Shown piece by piece: positions 52,848-60,741 of a stretch of 64,000 bases of DNA. This DNA comes from Anaerolineae bacterium (lineage in GTDB: Bacteria > Chloroflexota > Anaerolineae > Aggregatilineales > Phototrophicaceae). A model generated the notes under the pieces. That model was given only the letters and a program-made list of their open reading frames with translations. It did no database searches and had not been told where the DNA came from. How positions within the stretch are numbered: position 1 is the stretch's first letter; each line of letters opens with the position of its first letter. A program made the position numbers and the translations under genes. Location of the stretch: assembly GCA_022826865.1 (NCBI GenBank), contig JAJDUC010000056.1:1-64000 (forward strand). Reading direction: 5' to 3'.

Positions 52848-54284
52848 ATGGCCTTTCGACGAATCGCGCAGTTGCGCAGCTTCCAGCAATTTCGTTCCTA
52901 TTGCGAGTCCGTTGACGCGGATCTGCCGGCGGACGAGATCGCGCTCGCCGGCGCAGGCTCGCCTTTGGCCGCAGCCTATCCCTATCGGGATCGCAGGCTG
53001 ACGAACCGATTTGCCATCCTGCCCATGGAGGGCTGGGACGGCACGTTGGATGGCGCGCCGACAGATCTGACGCGGCGGCGCTGGCGGCGCTTTGGACAGA
53101 GCGGCGCAAAGCTCATCTGGGGCGGCGAAGCTGTCGCCGTGCGCCATGACGGCCGGGCAAACGCCCGGCAACTGCTAATCAATGAGCGCACAGCCGGCGA
53201 ACTGGCATCATTGCGACAAGATCTGCTCGACGCACATGCCGAGCGCTTTGCCGCCGCCGACGACCTCTTGATCGGTTTGCAGCTGACGCATTCGGGTCGA
53301 TTTTGCCGCCCTAACGGCGCTGCGCTTGAACCGCTTGTCTTATACCGTCATCCGATTCTCGATGAGAAATTCCAACTGACTGACGATTCTTGCCTGATGA
53401 CGGACGCGGATGTCGAGCGCCTTATCGCGGCATTTGGCCGCGCGGCTGTTCTGGCGCAGAAAGCCGGATATGATTTCGTCGACATCAAACACTGCCACGG
53501 CTATCTTGGTCACGAGTTTCTGAGCGCGGTGCGCCGCGGTGGAAAATATGGCGGCAGCTTTGAAAATCGCACGCGCTTCCTGCGGGAGACCGCCGACTTG
53601 ATTCGCGCGGAAGCGCCCGGGCTGGATCTCGCTGTGCGCCTGAGCGCGGTCGACTGGATTCCTTTCCAAGCGGGAGCGGACCGGACGGGCGAGCCAGCGG
53701 CGCATAACAGCGGACCTTATCCCTATGCATTCGGCGGCGATGGCAGCGGCGTCGGCTACGACCTCAGCGAGCCGCGAAAGTTCCTGGAATTGCTGCGCGC
53801 CCTCGATATCAGGCTGCTCTGCATCACAGCCGGCAGCCCTTACTACAATTTTCACATACAGCGCCCGGCCATATTCCCGCCTTCGGACGGCTATTTGCTG
53901 CCAGAGGATCCCCTGGTGGGCGTCGCGCGGCAGATCAAAATCACGGCCGAGCTCAAGGCGGATTTCCCCGATTTGACCATCGTCGGCTCCGGTTATTCTT
54001 ATCTGCAGGACTGGCTGCCCAATGTCGCGCAGGCGACTGTGAGCCAGGGAATGACCGATTTTGTTGGTTTGGGACGCATGGCCTTGAGTTACCCGGAACT
54101 GCCGGCTGATTTGCTGGCGGGGCGCCCGCTGCAGCGCAAACGCATCTGCCGGACCTTCAGCGATTGCACGACCGCGCCGCGCAATGGCATGGTTTCCGGC
54201 TGCTATCCGCTGGACGAATTCTACAAGTCAAGCGAGCAGTATAATCAGCTTCTCGCAATCAAGAAAGAAGCGGCAGCGCGCTGA
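52848..54284 (+). CDS. Old yellow enzyme-like NADH:flavin oxidoreductase
   Basis: The 478-residue FMN-barrel protein has an N-terminal lead of some 45 residues, then [29 protein letters not shown] and the substrate/flavin motifs [60 protein letters not shown] lies near the end. The tail has Cys434, Cys440 and Cys452 (CRTFSDC-x11-C), where 2,4-dienoyl-CoA reductase relatives carry a four-cysteine Fe-S site. One cysteine is missing and the spacing differs, so a 4Fe-4S cluster is doubtful. No second flavin domain follows. Third gene of the plus-strand operon. Confidence 0.88.
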   Translation: MAFRRIAQLRSFQQFRSYCESVDADLPADEIALAGAGSPLAAAYPYRDRRLTNRFAILPMEGWDGTLDGAPTDLTRRRWRRFGQSGAKLIWGGEAVAVRHDGRANARQLLINERTAGELASLRQDLLDAHAERFAAADDLLIGLQLTHSGRFCRPNGAALEPLVLYRHPILDEKFQLTDDSCLMTDADVERLIAAFGRAAVLAQKAGYDFVDIKHCHGYLGHEFLSAVRRGGKYGGSFENRTRFLRETADLIRAEAPGLDLAVRLSAVDWIPFQAGADRTGEPAAHNSGPYPYAFGGDGSGVGYDLSEPRKFLELLRALDIRLLCITAGSPYYNFHIQRPAIFPPSDGYLLPEDPLVGVARQIKITAELKADFPDLTIVGSGYSYLQDWLPNVAQATVSQGMTDFVGLGRMALSYPELPADLLAGRPLQRKRICRTFSDCTTAPRNGMVSGCYPLDEFYKSSEQYNQLLAIKKEAAAR

Positions 54285-54335
54285 AGTCGCCCGTCGTTCG
54301 GCGCCGCAGCGCCGCGGGCCGACCAATCTACCGCC

Positions 54336-55373
54336 TTAGAGCCAGCCGTATTCAGAAGGTTTGAAGTTCACCAAACGGCCATGGTAGTAGGGCACGGTCG
54401 CCAATTCCGGCTCCGCAAGGGCATCCAGCCGCGCGTGATCTTCGGCGCTTACTTCAATTGCGATGGCGCCCAGATTGTCCTCCAGATGTTCCATCGTTCG
54501 CGGCCCGATGATTGGGCTGGTGATGCCCGGTTTGCTGATAACCCAAGCCAAGGCCATTTGGCTGACGCTGCAAGCCTTTTCGTCGGCCAGCGCCCCCGCG
54601 AGATCCAGGACATCGAATGAGATATCCGTGAAATGCTGGTCGCGCCGGCGCAAGATCTCGGCGCCGCGCCCAGCATCGGCGCCGAATCGGCTCTCCTCCG
54701 AAAAACCCTGCCCGCGCCTGTATTTGCCGGTGAGGAAGCCGCGGGCCAGGGGCGACCAAGGGATTATGCCCAGTCCATACGATTGCGCCATTGGAATCAG
54801 CTCCCGCTCGATGCTGCGGTCGAGCAAATGATAGGGCGGCTGTTCACTGACGAATCGGTTCAGCCCCAACTCCTTTGCAACCCAGAAGGATTCGATCACG
54901 CGCCAGGATGGAAAGCTGCTCGTTCCGATATATCGCACTTTGCCGGCGCGAATCAGGTCGTCGAGGGCGCGCAGCGTTTCGTCGATCGGGATGTCTGAGT
55001 TGGCGCGATGCAGTTGATAGAGATCGATATAGTCCGTATCCAGCCGTTTCAAGGACGCCTCGCATTGCTGAATGATGTGCCGGCGGTTGTTGCCGGCCGC
55101 CAGAATATCATCCTCATCCATGCGCCCGTGAACTTTTGTGGCGAGCACGATGCGGTCGCGCTTGCCATTGCGCTGCAGCGCCCGGCCGACGACGGTCTCG
55201 CTGCCGCCTCGCGAATAGACGTTGGCGGTATCAAAAAAGTTAATGCCGGCATCAATAGCGCGGTCGATGATATCGAAGCTTTCCGCTTCCGGCGTTGGCC
55301 CGCCGAAGTTCATGCAGCCCAAGCAGAGTTCGCTGACCATTACGCCGCTGCGACCCAGCGCGCGATATTGCAT
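54336..55373 (-). CDS. Aldo/keto reductase
   Basis: The 345-residue NADPH-dependent reductase begins MQYRALGRSGVMVSELCLGCMNFGG. It shows DTANVYSRGGSETVVGRAL with the catalytic Asp and Tyr, LATKVHG with the Lys, DYIDLYQLHRANSDIPIDETLRALDDLI, GIIPWSPLARGFLTGKY and SPIIGPRTMEHLEDNLGA. It is the YajO/AKR11-13-like type. GGGAGG lies six bases before the ATG at 55373; the frame continues upstream to 55508 without homology. It is convergent with the OYE-like gene and divergent from the mutarotase gene. Confidence 0.93.
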   Translation of the reverse strand: MQYRALGRSGVMVSELCLGCMNFGGPTPEAESFDIIDRAIDAGINFFDTANVYSRGGSETVVGRALQRNGKRDRIVLATKVHGRMDEDDILAAGNNRRHIIQQCEASLKRLDTDYIDLYQLHRANSDIPIDETLRALDDLIRAGKVRYIGTSSFPSWRVIESFWVAKELGLNRFVSEQPPYHLLDRSIERELIPMAQSYGLGIIPWSPLARGFLTGKYRRGQGFSEESRFGADAGRGAEILRRRDQHFTDISFDVLDLAGALADEKACSVSQMALAWVISKPGITSPIIGPRTMEHLEDNLGAIAIEVSAEDHARLDALAEPELATVPYYHGRLVNFKPSEYGWL

Positions 55374-55512
55374 GTGTGCCTCCCGTCGGATTTGGCTGAA
55401 CGCGCCTATTGTAGCGCTTCGCCGCGCCGACGGTAAGCGCAATCTGCCGCTGCCCAGGCGTTCCTTTGCGCGCGGGAAATGGGTATCATTTGCGGGAAAC
55501 AAGAGCAAACGG

Positions 55513-56568
55513 ATGGGCGACGCGATGCGAATTTATGGCGTGACGGCTGATGGCGCAGAGATTGAACAATATAGTTTGACAAATGAAACCGGCATGGAGG
55601 CGACGTTAATCACATACGGCGGCATCCTGACATCGATCCGCGTGCCGGACCGGCAGGGGCGTCTCTCCAACGTCGTCTTGGGCTTCGACCGCCTTGAGCA
55701 GTACGAGGCGGAACATCCCTATTTTGGAGCGATCACCGGGCGCTATGCCAACCGCATCGCCGGCGGCCGGTTTTCGCTTGACGGCGTCGAATATCAGCTG
55801 CCCTGCAACGATGGCGCGAATAGCCTGCATGGCGGCGACGCCGGCTTTGACAAACGAATCTGGAAAGCCAAGGATCTCGGCCATGCGGTCGAACTCGCTT
55901 ATACCAGTCGCGACGGCGAGGAGGGTTACCCGGGAAATCTTGATGTGACGGTGCGCTACAGCCTAGACGCCGGCAATGCCCTGCGCATCGACTACGAGGC
56001 GCAGACGGACGCCCCAACCGTGCTCAACCTCACGAATCACAGCTATTTTAATCTGATGGGCGAGGGCGAGGGCACAATCTACGACCACATCTTGACCTTG
56101 AATGCCGAGCGCTTCACGCCGACAGACTCGACGCAGATCCCGACTGGCGAGTTGGCGCCGGTGGCGGGCACGCCTCTTGATTTCCGCCGGCCGAAGGCTA
56201 TCGGCCCCGGTCAGCGCTCATCCGAAAAGCAGATTGTCATGTCAAGCGGCTATGATCATAACTTCGCGCTCAACCGCGACGGCCTGGCGGCGGGCGAATT
56301 GGGTTTCGCCGCGCGCGTCTACGAACCGTCGTCAGGGCGGGTGATGGAGGTATGGACCAGCGAACCGGGCATTCAATTTTATGGCGGCAACTTCCTTGAT
56401 GCGACGCTGACAGGCGCCAGCGGGCGGCTGTATCGGCAGAGCGACGGGCTCTGCCTGGAGACGCAGCATTTTCCCGATTCGCCCAACAAGCCGAGTTTCC
56501 CCTCAACGGTCTTAAGACCGGGCGAGCGCTTCGAGTCGACTACGATTTACAAGTTTTTGACTGACTAG
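55513..56568 (+). CDS. galM: Aldose 1-epimerase (galactose mutarotase)
   Basis: It interconverts alpha and beta anomers of hexoses. The 351-residue protein has the signature ATLITYGGILTSIRVPDRQGR, GRYANRIAGGRFSLDG, NSLHGGDAGFDKRIW and the catalytic His in LTNHSYFNLMGEG. EPGIQFYGGNF carries the catalytic Glu, and LCLETQHFPDSPNKPSFPS follows. The start ATG at 55513 (or 55525) lies next to the divergent aldo/keto reductase. Neighbouring sugar-handling genes fit a carbohydrate role. The open frame back to 55222 is a shadow. Confidence 0.94.
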   Translation: MGDAMRIYGVTADGAEIEQYSLTNETGMEATLITYGGILTSIRVPDRQGRLSNVVLGFDRLEQYEAEHPYFGAITGRYANRIAGGRFSLDGVEYQLPCNDGANSLHGGDAGFDKRIWKAKDLGHAVELAYTSRDGEEGYPGNLDVTVRYSLDAGNALRIDYEAQTDAPTVLNLTNHSYFNLMGEGEGTIYDHILTLNAERFTPTDSTQIPTGELAPVAGTPLDFRRPKAIGPGQRSSEKQIVMSSGYDHNFALNRDGLAAGELGFAARVYEPSSGRVMEVWTSEPGIQFYGGNFLDATLTGASGRLYRQSDGLCLETQHFPDSPNKPSFPSTVLRPGERFESTTIYKFLTD

Positions 56569-56585
56569 AAGCGCATATCCCGACG

Positions 56586-57491
56586 CTAATCCACTGCCGT
56601 CGGATCAAAGGCGTCGCGCAAGCCATCGCCGATGATATAGAGACAGAGCACAACGACGGTGATCAATGTGCCCGGAAAAATGACCAGGTGAGGCTGGGCC
56701 AGGAAATCGCGAGATTTGCTAAGCATGTTGCCCCAAGTGGCAGTCGGCGGCTGCACGCCGAGGCCGAGATAACTCAAGGCTGATTCGATCAAAATAACGT
56801 TGCCGATGTTGCGCGCCAGCGTGACGATGGTCAGCGAGAAGACATTCGGCAGGATATGCATGAGCATGATGCGAAAGTTGGAGGCGCCAACCGCTTGCGC
56901 GCTGACGATGTACTCCCGCGATCGAATCGAAAAGGTTTCGCCGCGGACGAGACGCGAGGTCGATGGCCAGGTCAGCAAAACAATTACCAGTATCAGCGAA
57001 TTCGCATCGGGCTGGAAGACCGCGGAGATAACGATAAGAAGCACCAGAGCCGGAATGGAGTTCAAAGTGGTGATGATCCAGTTGACGAGGTCGTCAATCA
57101 CTCCGCCGAAATATCCGGTAATGATGCCCAGCGTGACGCCTACAACCAGAGAAAGAAAAGCCGACATGAAGCCGATGAAAAGCGAAACTTGGCCGGCATA
57201 AAGCAATCGCGCCAGATGATCGCGGCCCAGGTTGTCTGTGCCGAGGATATGCCCCTCGCTGAAAACGGGCAGGAATTTCGATTCAGAAGCGTCGGTTGTG
57301 TTGGGGTCGACGCCGAGGGCGCCGGTGATGAGCGGCGCCGCGATGGATGCCAGCGTGAGAATGAGGATGACGGCGATCGCCACGAGAGAGAGCCGGTCGC
57401 GCCACAATCGCGACAGCGCCTGCTCGGTCAGCGAGCGGCTGCGCAGCATCTCATCCGCCAGCGGTTTCGGTTTCCTGCCATCGCTGCTCAT
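56586..57491 (-). CDS. Peptide/nickel-type ABC transporter permease, DppC family
   Basis: The 301-residue permease has an N-terminal cytoplasmic part and a first membrane helix LSLVAIAVILILTLASIAAPLI. The outside loop contains LGTDNLGRDHLARLLYAG, typical of DppC. The permease core follows with VGVTLGIITGYFGGVIDDLV and the coupling-helix EAA motif near REYIVSAQAVGASNFRIMLMHILPN. It pairs with the DppB-like gene 9 bases upstream. No ATPase subunits (DppD/DppF) are present in the window. Confidence 0.92.
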   Translation of the reverse strand: MSSDGRKPKPLADEMLRSRSLTEQALSRLWRDRLSLVAIAVILILTLASIAAPLITGALGVDPNTTDASESKFLPVFSEGHILGTDNLGRDHLARLLYAGQVSLFIGFMSAFLSLVVGVTLGIITGYFGGVIDDLVNWIITTLNSIPALVLLIVISAVFQPDANSLILVIVLLTWPSTSRLVRGETFSIRSREYIVSAQAVGASNFRIMLMHILPNVFSLTIVTLARNIGNVILIESALSYLGLGVQPPTATWGNMLSKSRDFLAQPHLVIFPGTLITVVVLCLYIIGDGLRDAFDPTAVD

Positions 57492-57500
57492 GGCGCGCTC

Positions 57501-58583
57501 CTAAGAAAGACGGATGCGGGGATCGATAATCACGTAGAGGATATCGGACAGGAGGAAGCCGAGAATCGTGCCGAGGGCGGCAAAGATCGTGATGCCCATG
57601 ACAACCGGATAATCTTGCTGTATAGCCGAAGTGAAGGCGATGCGCCCGACGCCGGGCCAGCCGAAGACCGTTTCGATCACGGTGGCGCCGCCCCAGACAT
57701 TGGTGATGATCGGGCCGAGCAAAGTCGCGACCGGAACCATGGCATTGCGCATGGCGTGACGGAAATAGACCACCCGTCCCGACAGCCCTTTGGCGCGCGC
57801 AGTGCGAATATAATCCTGATGCATCACTTCCAGCGTCGACGTGCGCACATAACGCGAGAAGAGCGCGATGAAACCGGCGGCGAAGACGAAGGTAGGCAAT
57901 AGCAAATAATCCAAGCGTAGGAAGATGGGCGCGCAGACGCCGGTGAGGGTGGGCGGGCAACGGCCGCCCATAGGCAGCAGGTCCAGTTGCCGCCCGAAGA
58001 AGATCAGCAGAATGAGACCGAGCCAAAAACTCGGAACGGCGTCAAAGAAGACCGCCATCACCCGCGACGCGTTGTCAAATGCGCGTCCCCGCGTCGCCGC
58101 GGAGATCACGCCGACCGGAATGCCGATCGCCAGCGACGTCAATATAGCCGCCGTGCCCAACTCCAGAGTGGCCGGCAGATTCGCCAGGATCACATCCATG
58201 ACCGGCTTTTTCTTGATGAAGGAACTGCCGAAGTCGCCGCGCAAGATGCCGTAGCTCTCGCCCGGCGGCTCGTTCACACCGTCGCCATCGGCATCCAGCG
58301 GGGCGAGCAAGCCGAAGGATTGATCGGCCAGACCGTCGCCGTCATTGTCCCATCGCATCCAGTCGTCGCCGACCAGCCAGCGCAGGTATTGGATGTGAAA
58401 TGGATCGTTTATTCCCAGCTGCGCGGCCAGGCGCGCGCGCGTTTCAGCCGAGATGTTGGGCGCGAAATAGAGGCGCTCCACCACGCTCCCCGGCGCGAGC
58501 CAAAGCAAGAGATAAGCCAAAAGGGAGATTCCAAAAAAGGTCGGGATCGCCTGTACCAGGCGGCGAATGATGTATTTGAACAT
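57501..58583 (-). CDS. Peptide/nickel-type ABC transporter permease, DppB family, with calcium-loop-like insert
   Basis: The 360-residue permease has the usual MFKYIIRRLVQAIPTFFGISLLAYLL first helix. The core shows TLELGTAAILTSLAIGIPVGVISA and the coupling segment YIRTARAKGLSGRVVYFRHAMRNAMVPV. Between residues about 72 and 110, in the external loop before RGDFGSSF, are two acidic repeats: DNDGDGLAD (79-87) and DADGDGVNE (97-105). These match the DxDxDG loops of dockerin or thrombospondin-3 calcium sites. Ordinary DppB proteins have no such segment. A calcium- or glycan-contacting role in docking the binding protein is a guess. Confidence 0.92.
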   Translation of the reverse strand: MFKYIIRRLVQAIPTFFGISLLAYLLLWLAPGSVVERLYFAPNISAETRARLAAQLGINDPFHIQYLRWLVGDDWMRWDNDGDGLADQSFGLLAPLDADGDGVNEPPGESYGILRGDFGSSFIKKKPVMDVILANLPATLELGTAAILTSLAIGIPVGVISAATRGRAFDNASRVMAVFFDAVPSFWLGLILLIFFGRQLDLLPMGGRCPPTLTGVCAPIFLRLDYLLLPTFVFAAGFIALFSRYVRTSTLEVMHQDYIRTARAKGLSGRVVYFRHAMRNAMVPVATLLGPIITNVWGGATVIETVFGWPGVGRIAFTSAIQQDYPVVMGITIFAALGTILGFLLSDILYVIIDPRIRLS

Positions 58584-58624
58584 CTATTTTACCCGCGCCA
58601 GCTTGACCTGGATGGCGGTTGCAA

Positions 58625-58655
58625 GCGACACGCCAGCGGATTGCTGGCGCGTCGC
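58625..58655 (-). other. Strong stem-loop between binding-protein and permease genes
   Basis: GCGAC (58625-58629) and CGCCAGC (58631-58637) pair with GCTGGCG (58643-58649) and GTCGC (58651-58655), with one A-C mismatch and a five-base loop. It sits just after the stop of the binding-protein gene and before the permease genes on the minus strand. Such hairpins commonly protect upstream mRNA or partly terminate, giving more binding protein than permease. No T-tract follows on the minus strand. Confidence 0.6.
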
Positions 58656-58676
58656 CCTTCACTGTCTTCCGATGTT

Positions 58677-60407
58677 TTAGGGGCTAATGGCGATATCAGC
58701 CATGTTGGCATAGCGCGTTTCGGCGTAAGGCAGCCAGTTCTGCACGGCATTGGATTCCGCGTACATGGCGTTGGGCGCGAAGAGCCACCACCAGGGAAGT
58801 TCCTCGTGCAAGATCCGGCTCACTTCATGGTAGAGCGCCTGCCGCTCGGCGAAATCACAGCCGGGCAGGGCCAGGGCCTGATCGTAAAGCTCGGTGACGC
58901 GATCGTTGGAATAGGAGACGAAGTTGAAGCCGCCGCCGACCACATCGCCGACCGGTGTGAAGACGTTGCGCGCGTCGGTATCTTGGTCGATGTTGGTGAA
59001 GCCGACCATGATGGCGTCAAAGTCCTGGCCCAGCAGGAATTGCACCATGGCCCCGAATTCCTGGGTTTGGAAATCGACCGCGATGCCGATCTGTCCCAAT
59101 TGATCCTGGATGACGGTGCCGGCCGCTTCGCGAACGGCATTGCCGGAGTTGGTGATCAATTCGAATTCGAATGCCGTGCCCGGCTCAGCGTAGAGGGCAT
59201 CTTCTGTCGCGAGCAAGGGCGTGCTCGGGTCGTCATCGTCGTCGACGAAGCCCGCTTCCGCCAGCAGAGCCAATGCCGCATCGGGATCGTATTGCCAAGG
59301 CTCTATGCTGGAGTCGTAGCCCCAGAGGGCGGGCGTGCCGTAGCTGCTCACCTGGGCCGCTTCGCCTTCGGCCGCGCCGTCAATGATCTGCGCGTAGTCA
59401 ACGGCCTGGGCGATCGCCTGTCGGACGCGGACATCGCCGAAGAGCGGGTGATGACCCTGCTCCAGCGGATTGCCATCTTCGTCGAGACCGTTAACGGGCA
59501 TGCCGCGATCGGCAAGGTTGAAGCCAACGAAGGTCAAGCCGTCATCGACATATTCGTAGATCTGGAACTCGCCGGCCTCAGCGCGTTCGCGGAATTCTTC
59601 CATGCGCGCCGCGGGCACGCTGCCGCCGCCGGCGGTGCCGACGGAGGTGGCTTCCCCAGCCAGGAATTGTTCAATGCCCACCGTTTGATCGGGCACGTTG
59701 CGGATGATGTAGCCATCGGGTGAAACGGGCATCCAGTGATTGTCATTCCGCACCAGGCTCGTCTGTTCGTCCGGCACCAGCACGCCAAAGTTGAAGACGC
59801 CGGAGGTGACACTCGGGTTCTTGTTGAATTCCAACTCGTCAATCGCGGCGAAGCTGCCATCAATCGCGGGTTCAATCACGTGCTTGGGAAGGATGCCGAA
59901 GTCGTCAAGTTCTTCGATGACGCGGCAGGACGCCACACTCAGCGTAATGACAATCGTCGTGTCATCAACCGCTTCGACACTTTCAACGCTCTGCAAGACA
60001 TCGGTGCGCGGCGAGGAGGTTTCTCCGCTCGCAAGAGCATCGAAGGTGAACTTGTAGTCATGCGCGGTGACCGGCGTGCCGTCGTTCCAGGTCACGTCAT
60101 CGCGCAGGTTGAAGGTATAGGTCAATCCATCGTCGGAAATCGACCAATCCAGGGCGAGGCCGTTATCCTGGTCGTTGCGGCCCGCTTTCATGGGCGCTCG
60201 CGTTTCCGGATCGATATTGTAGAGGCTGGGGAACAAGAATTCATTAAGCCCCAACTCAACGGTGTTATTGGAAATCAGGGGATTCATATTGTTCGGATCC
60301 CCGCCGAAATTCGTACCGATAAGAATGCCGCCATCCTGCGCAGATACGCCGGCTGCAAAGAGCGCGGCAAAGGCGACAAGCAAGAGGATTCGAGTCAGTT
60401 TAGGCAT
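58677..60407 (-). CDS. Family 5 extracellular solute-binding protein (peptide/nickel type)
   Basis: The 576-residue protein has a Sec signal peptide LTRILLLVAFAALFAAGVSAQD with no lipobox cysteine, so it is either released or held by other means. The family 5 fold shows LALDWSISDDGLTYTFNLRDDVTWNDGTPVTAHDYKFTFDAL, PDGYIIRNVPDQTV, RQAIAQAVDY and PWWWLFAPNAMYAES. An acidic VDDDDDPSTP stretch recalls the acidic loops in its permease. I start at the ATG at 60407, with AGGAG seven bases ahead; the frame continues to 60452. Ligand could be peptide or oligosaccharide, and sugar genes nearby favour the latter slightly. Confidence 0.93.
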   Translation of the reverse strand: MPKLTRILLLVAFAALFAAGVSAQDGGILIGTNFGGDPNNMNPLISNNTVELGLNEFLFPSLYNIDPETRAPMKAGRNDQDNGLALDWSISDDGLTYTFNLRDDVTWNDGTPVTAHDYKFTFDALASGETSSPRTDVLQSVESVEAVDDTTIVITLSVASCRVIEELDDFGILPKHVIEPAIDGSFAAIDELEFNKNPSVTSGVFNFGVLVPDEQTSLVRNDNHWMPVSPDGYIIRNVPDQTVGIEQFLAGEATSVGTAGGGSVPAARMEEFRERAEAGEFQIYEYVDDGLTFVGFNLADRGMPVNGLDEDGNPLEQGHHPLFGDVRVRQAIAQAVDYAQIIDGAAEGEAAQVSSYGTPALWGYDSSIEPWQYDPDAALALLAEAGFVDDDDDPSTPLLATEDALYAEPGTAFEFELITNSGNAVREAAGTVIQDQLGQIGIAVDFQTQEFGAMVQFLLGQDFDAIMVGFTNIDQDTDARNVFTPVGDVVGGGFNFVSYSNDRVTELYDQALALPGCDFAERQALYHEVSRILHEELPWWWLFAPNAMYAESNAVQNWLPYAETRYANMADIAISP

Positions 60408-60466
60408 GATAGTCTCCTGGAACATACGATTAAGAAAACTGAAATTGCACACGGTCCAGCGCAGCT

Positions 60467-60475
60467 AGTATACCA
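60467..60475 (-). promoter_or_regulatory. Extended -10 promoter candidate for the ABC importer operon
   Basis: On the minus strand the sequence reads TGGTATACT, a TGn extension with a 5-of-6 -10 box (TATACT, plus-strand 60467-60472). Transcription would begin near 60460, giving a leader of about 53 bases before the ATG at 60407. No good -35 is visible, which is acceptable for an extended -10. Confidence 0.4.
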
Positions 60476-60543
60476 GCTTTCGGCCGGGCTTGGCTATATT
60501 TGCTAACCGAGGCCAACTAGCGGTCCTGCAAGACAGTTACCGA

Positions 60544-60719
60544 GGTACTGTATCAAAGTCGGTTGAATTTCTTCAAATACCGACGATTTGGTAGGGGCGA
60601 CTGACGGGCTGTGTCCACGCGCCCCGGTGAGTCGCCCAATATCGATCCTGTTCGTACCCATCGGGCTATCCACCGGATCGCCCCTACCAGACTATTTCAA
60701 CCGAAATAGATACACTACC
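60544..60719 (+). mobile_element. MITE-like element, complete copy 2, with 8-bp flanking direct repeat
   Basis: The 176-bp element starts GGTACTGTATC and ends GATACACTACC, terminal inverted repeats matching at 10 of 11 bases. Similarity continues inward (CGGTTGAA on both sides). GTTACCGA occurs directly outside both ends (60536-60543 and 60720-60727), an apparent 8-bp target duplication. Inside are TAGGGGCGA / TCGCCCCTA inverted segments. It has no reading frame of note, so it would depend on a transposase elsewhere. It lies between the ABC importer and M81 genes. The same element, inverted, is at 1-140. Confidence 0.75.
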
Positions 60720-60741
60720 GTTACCGACAATTGCCGCTCGA

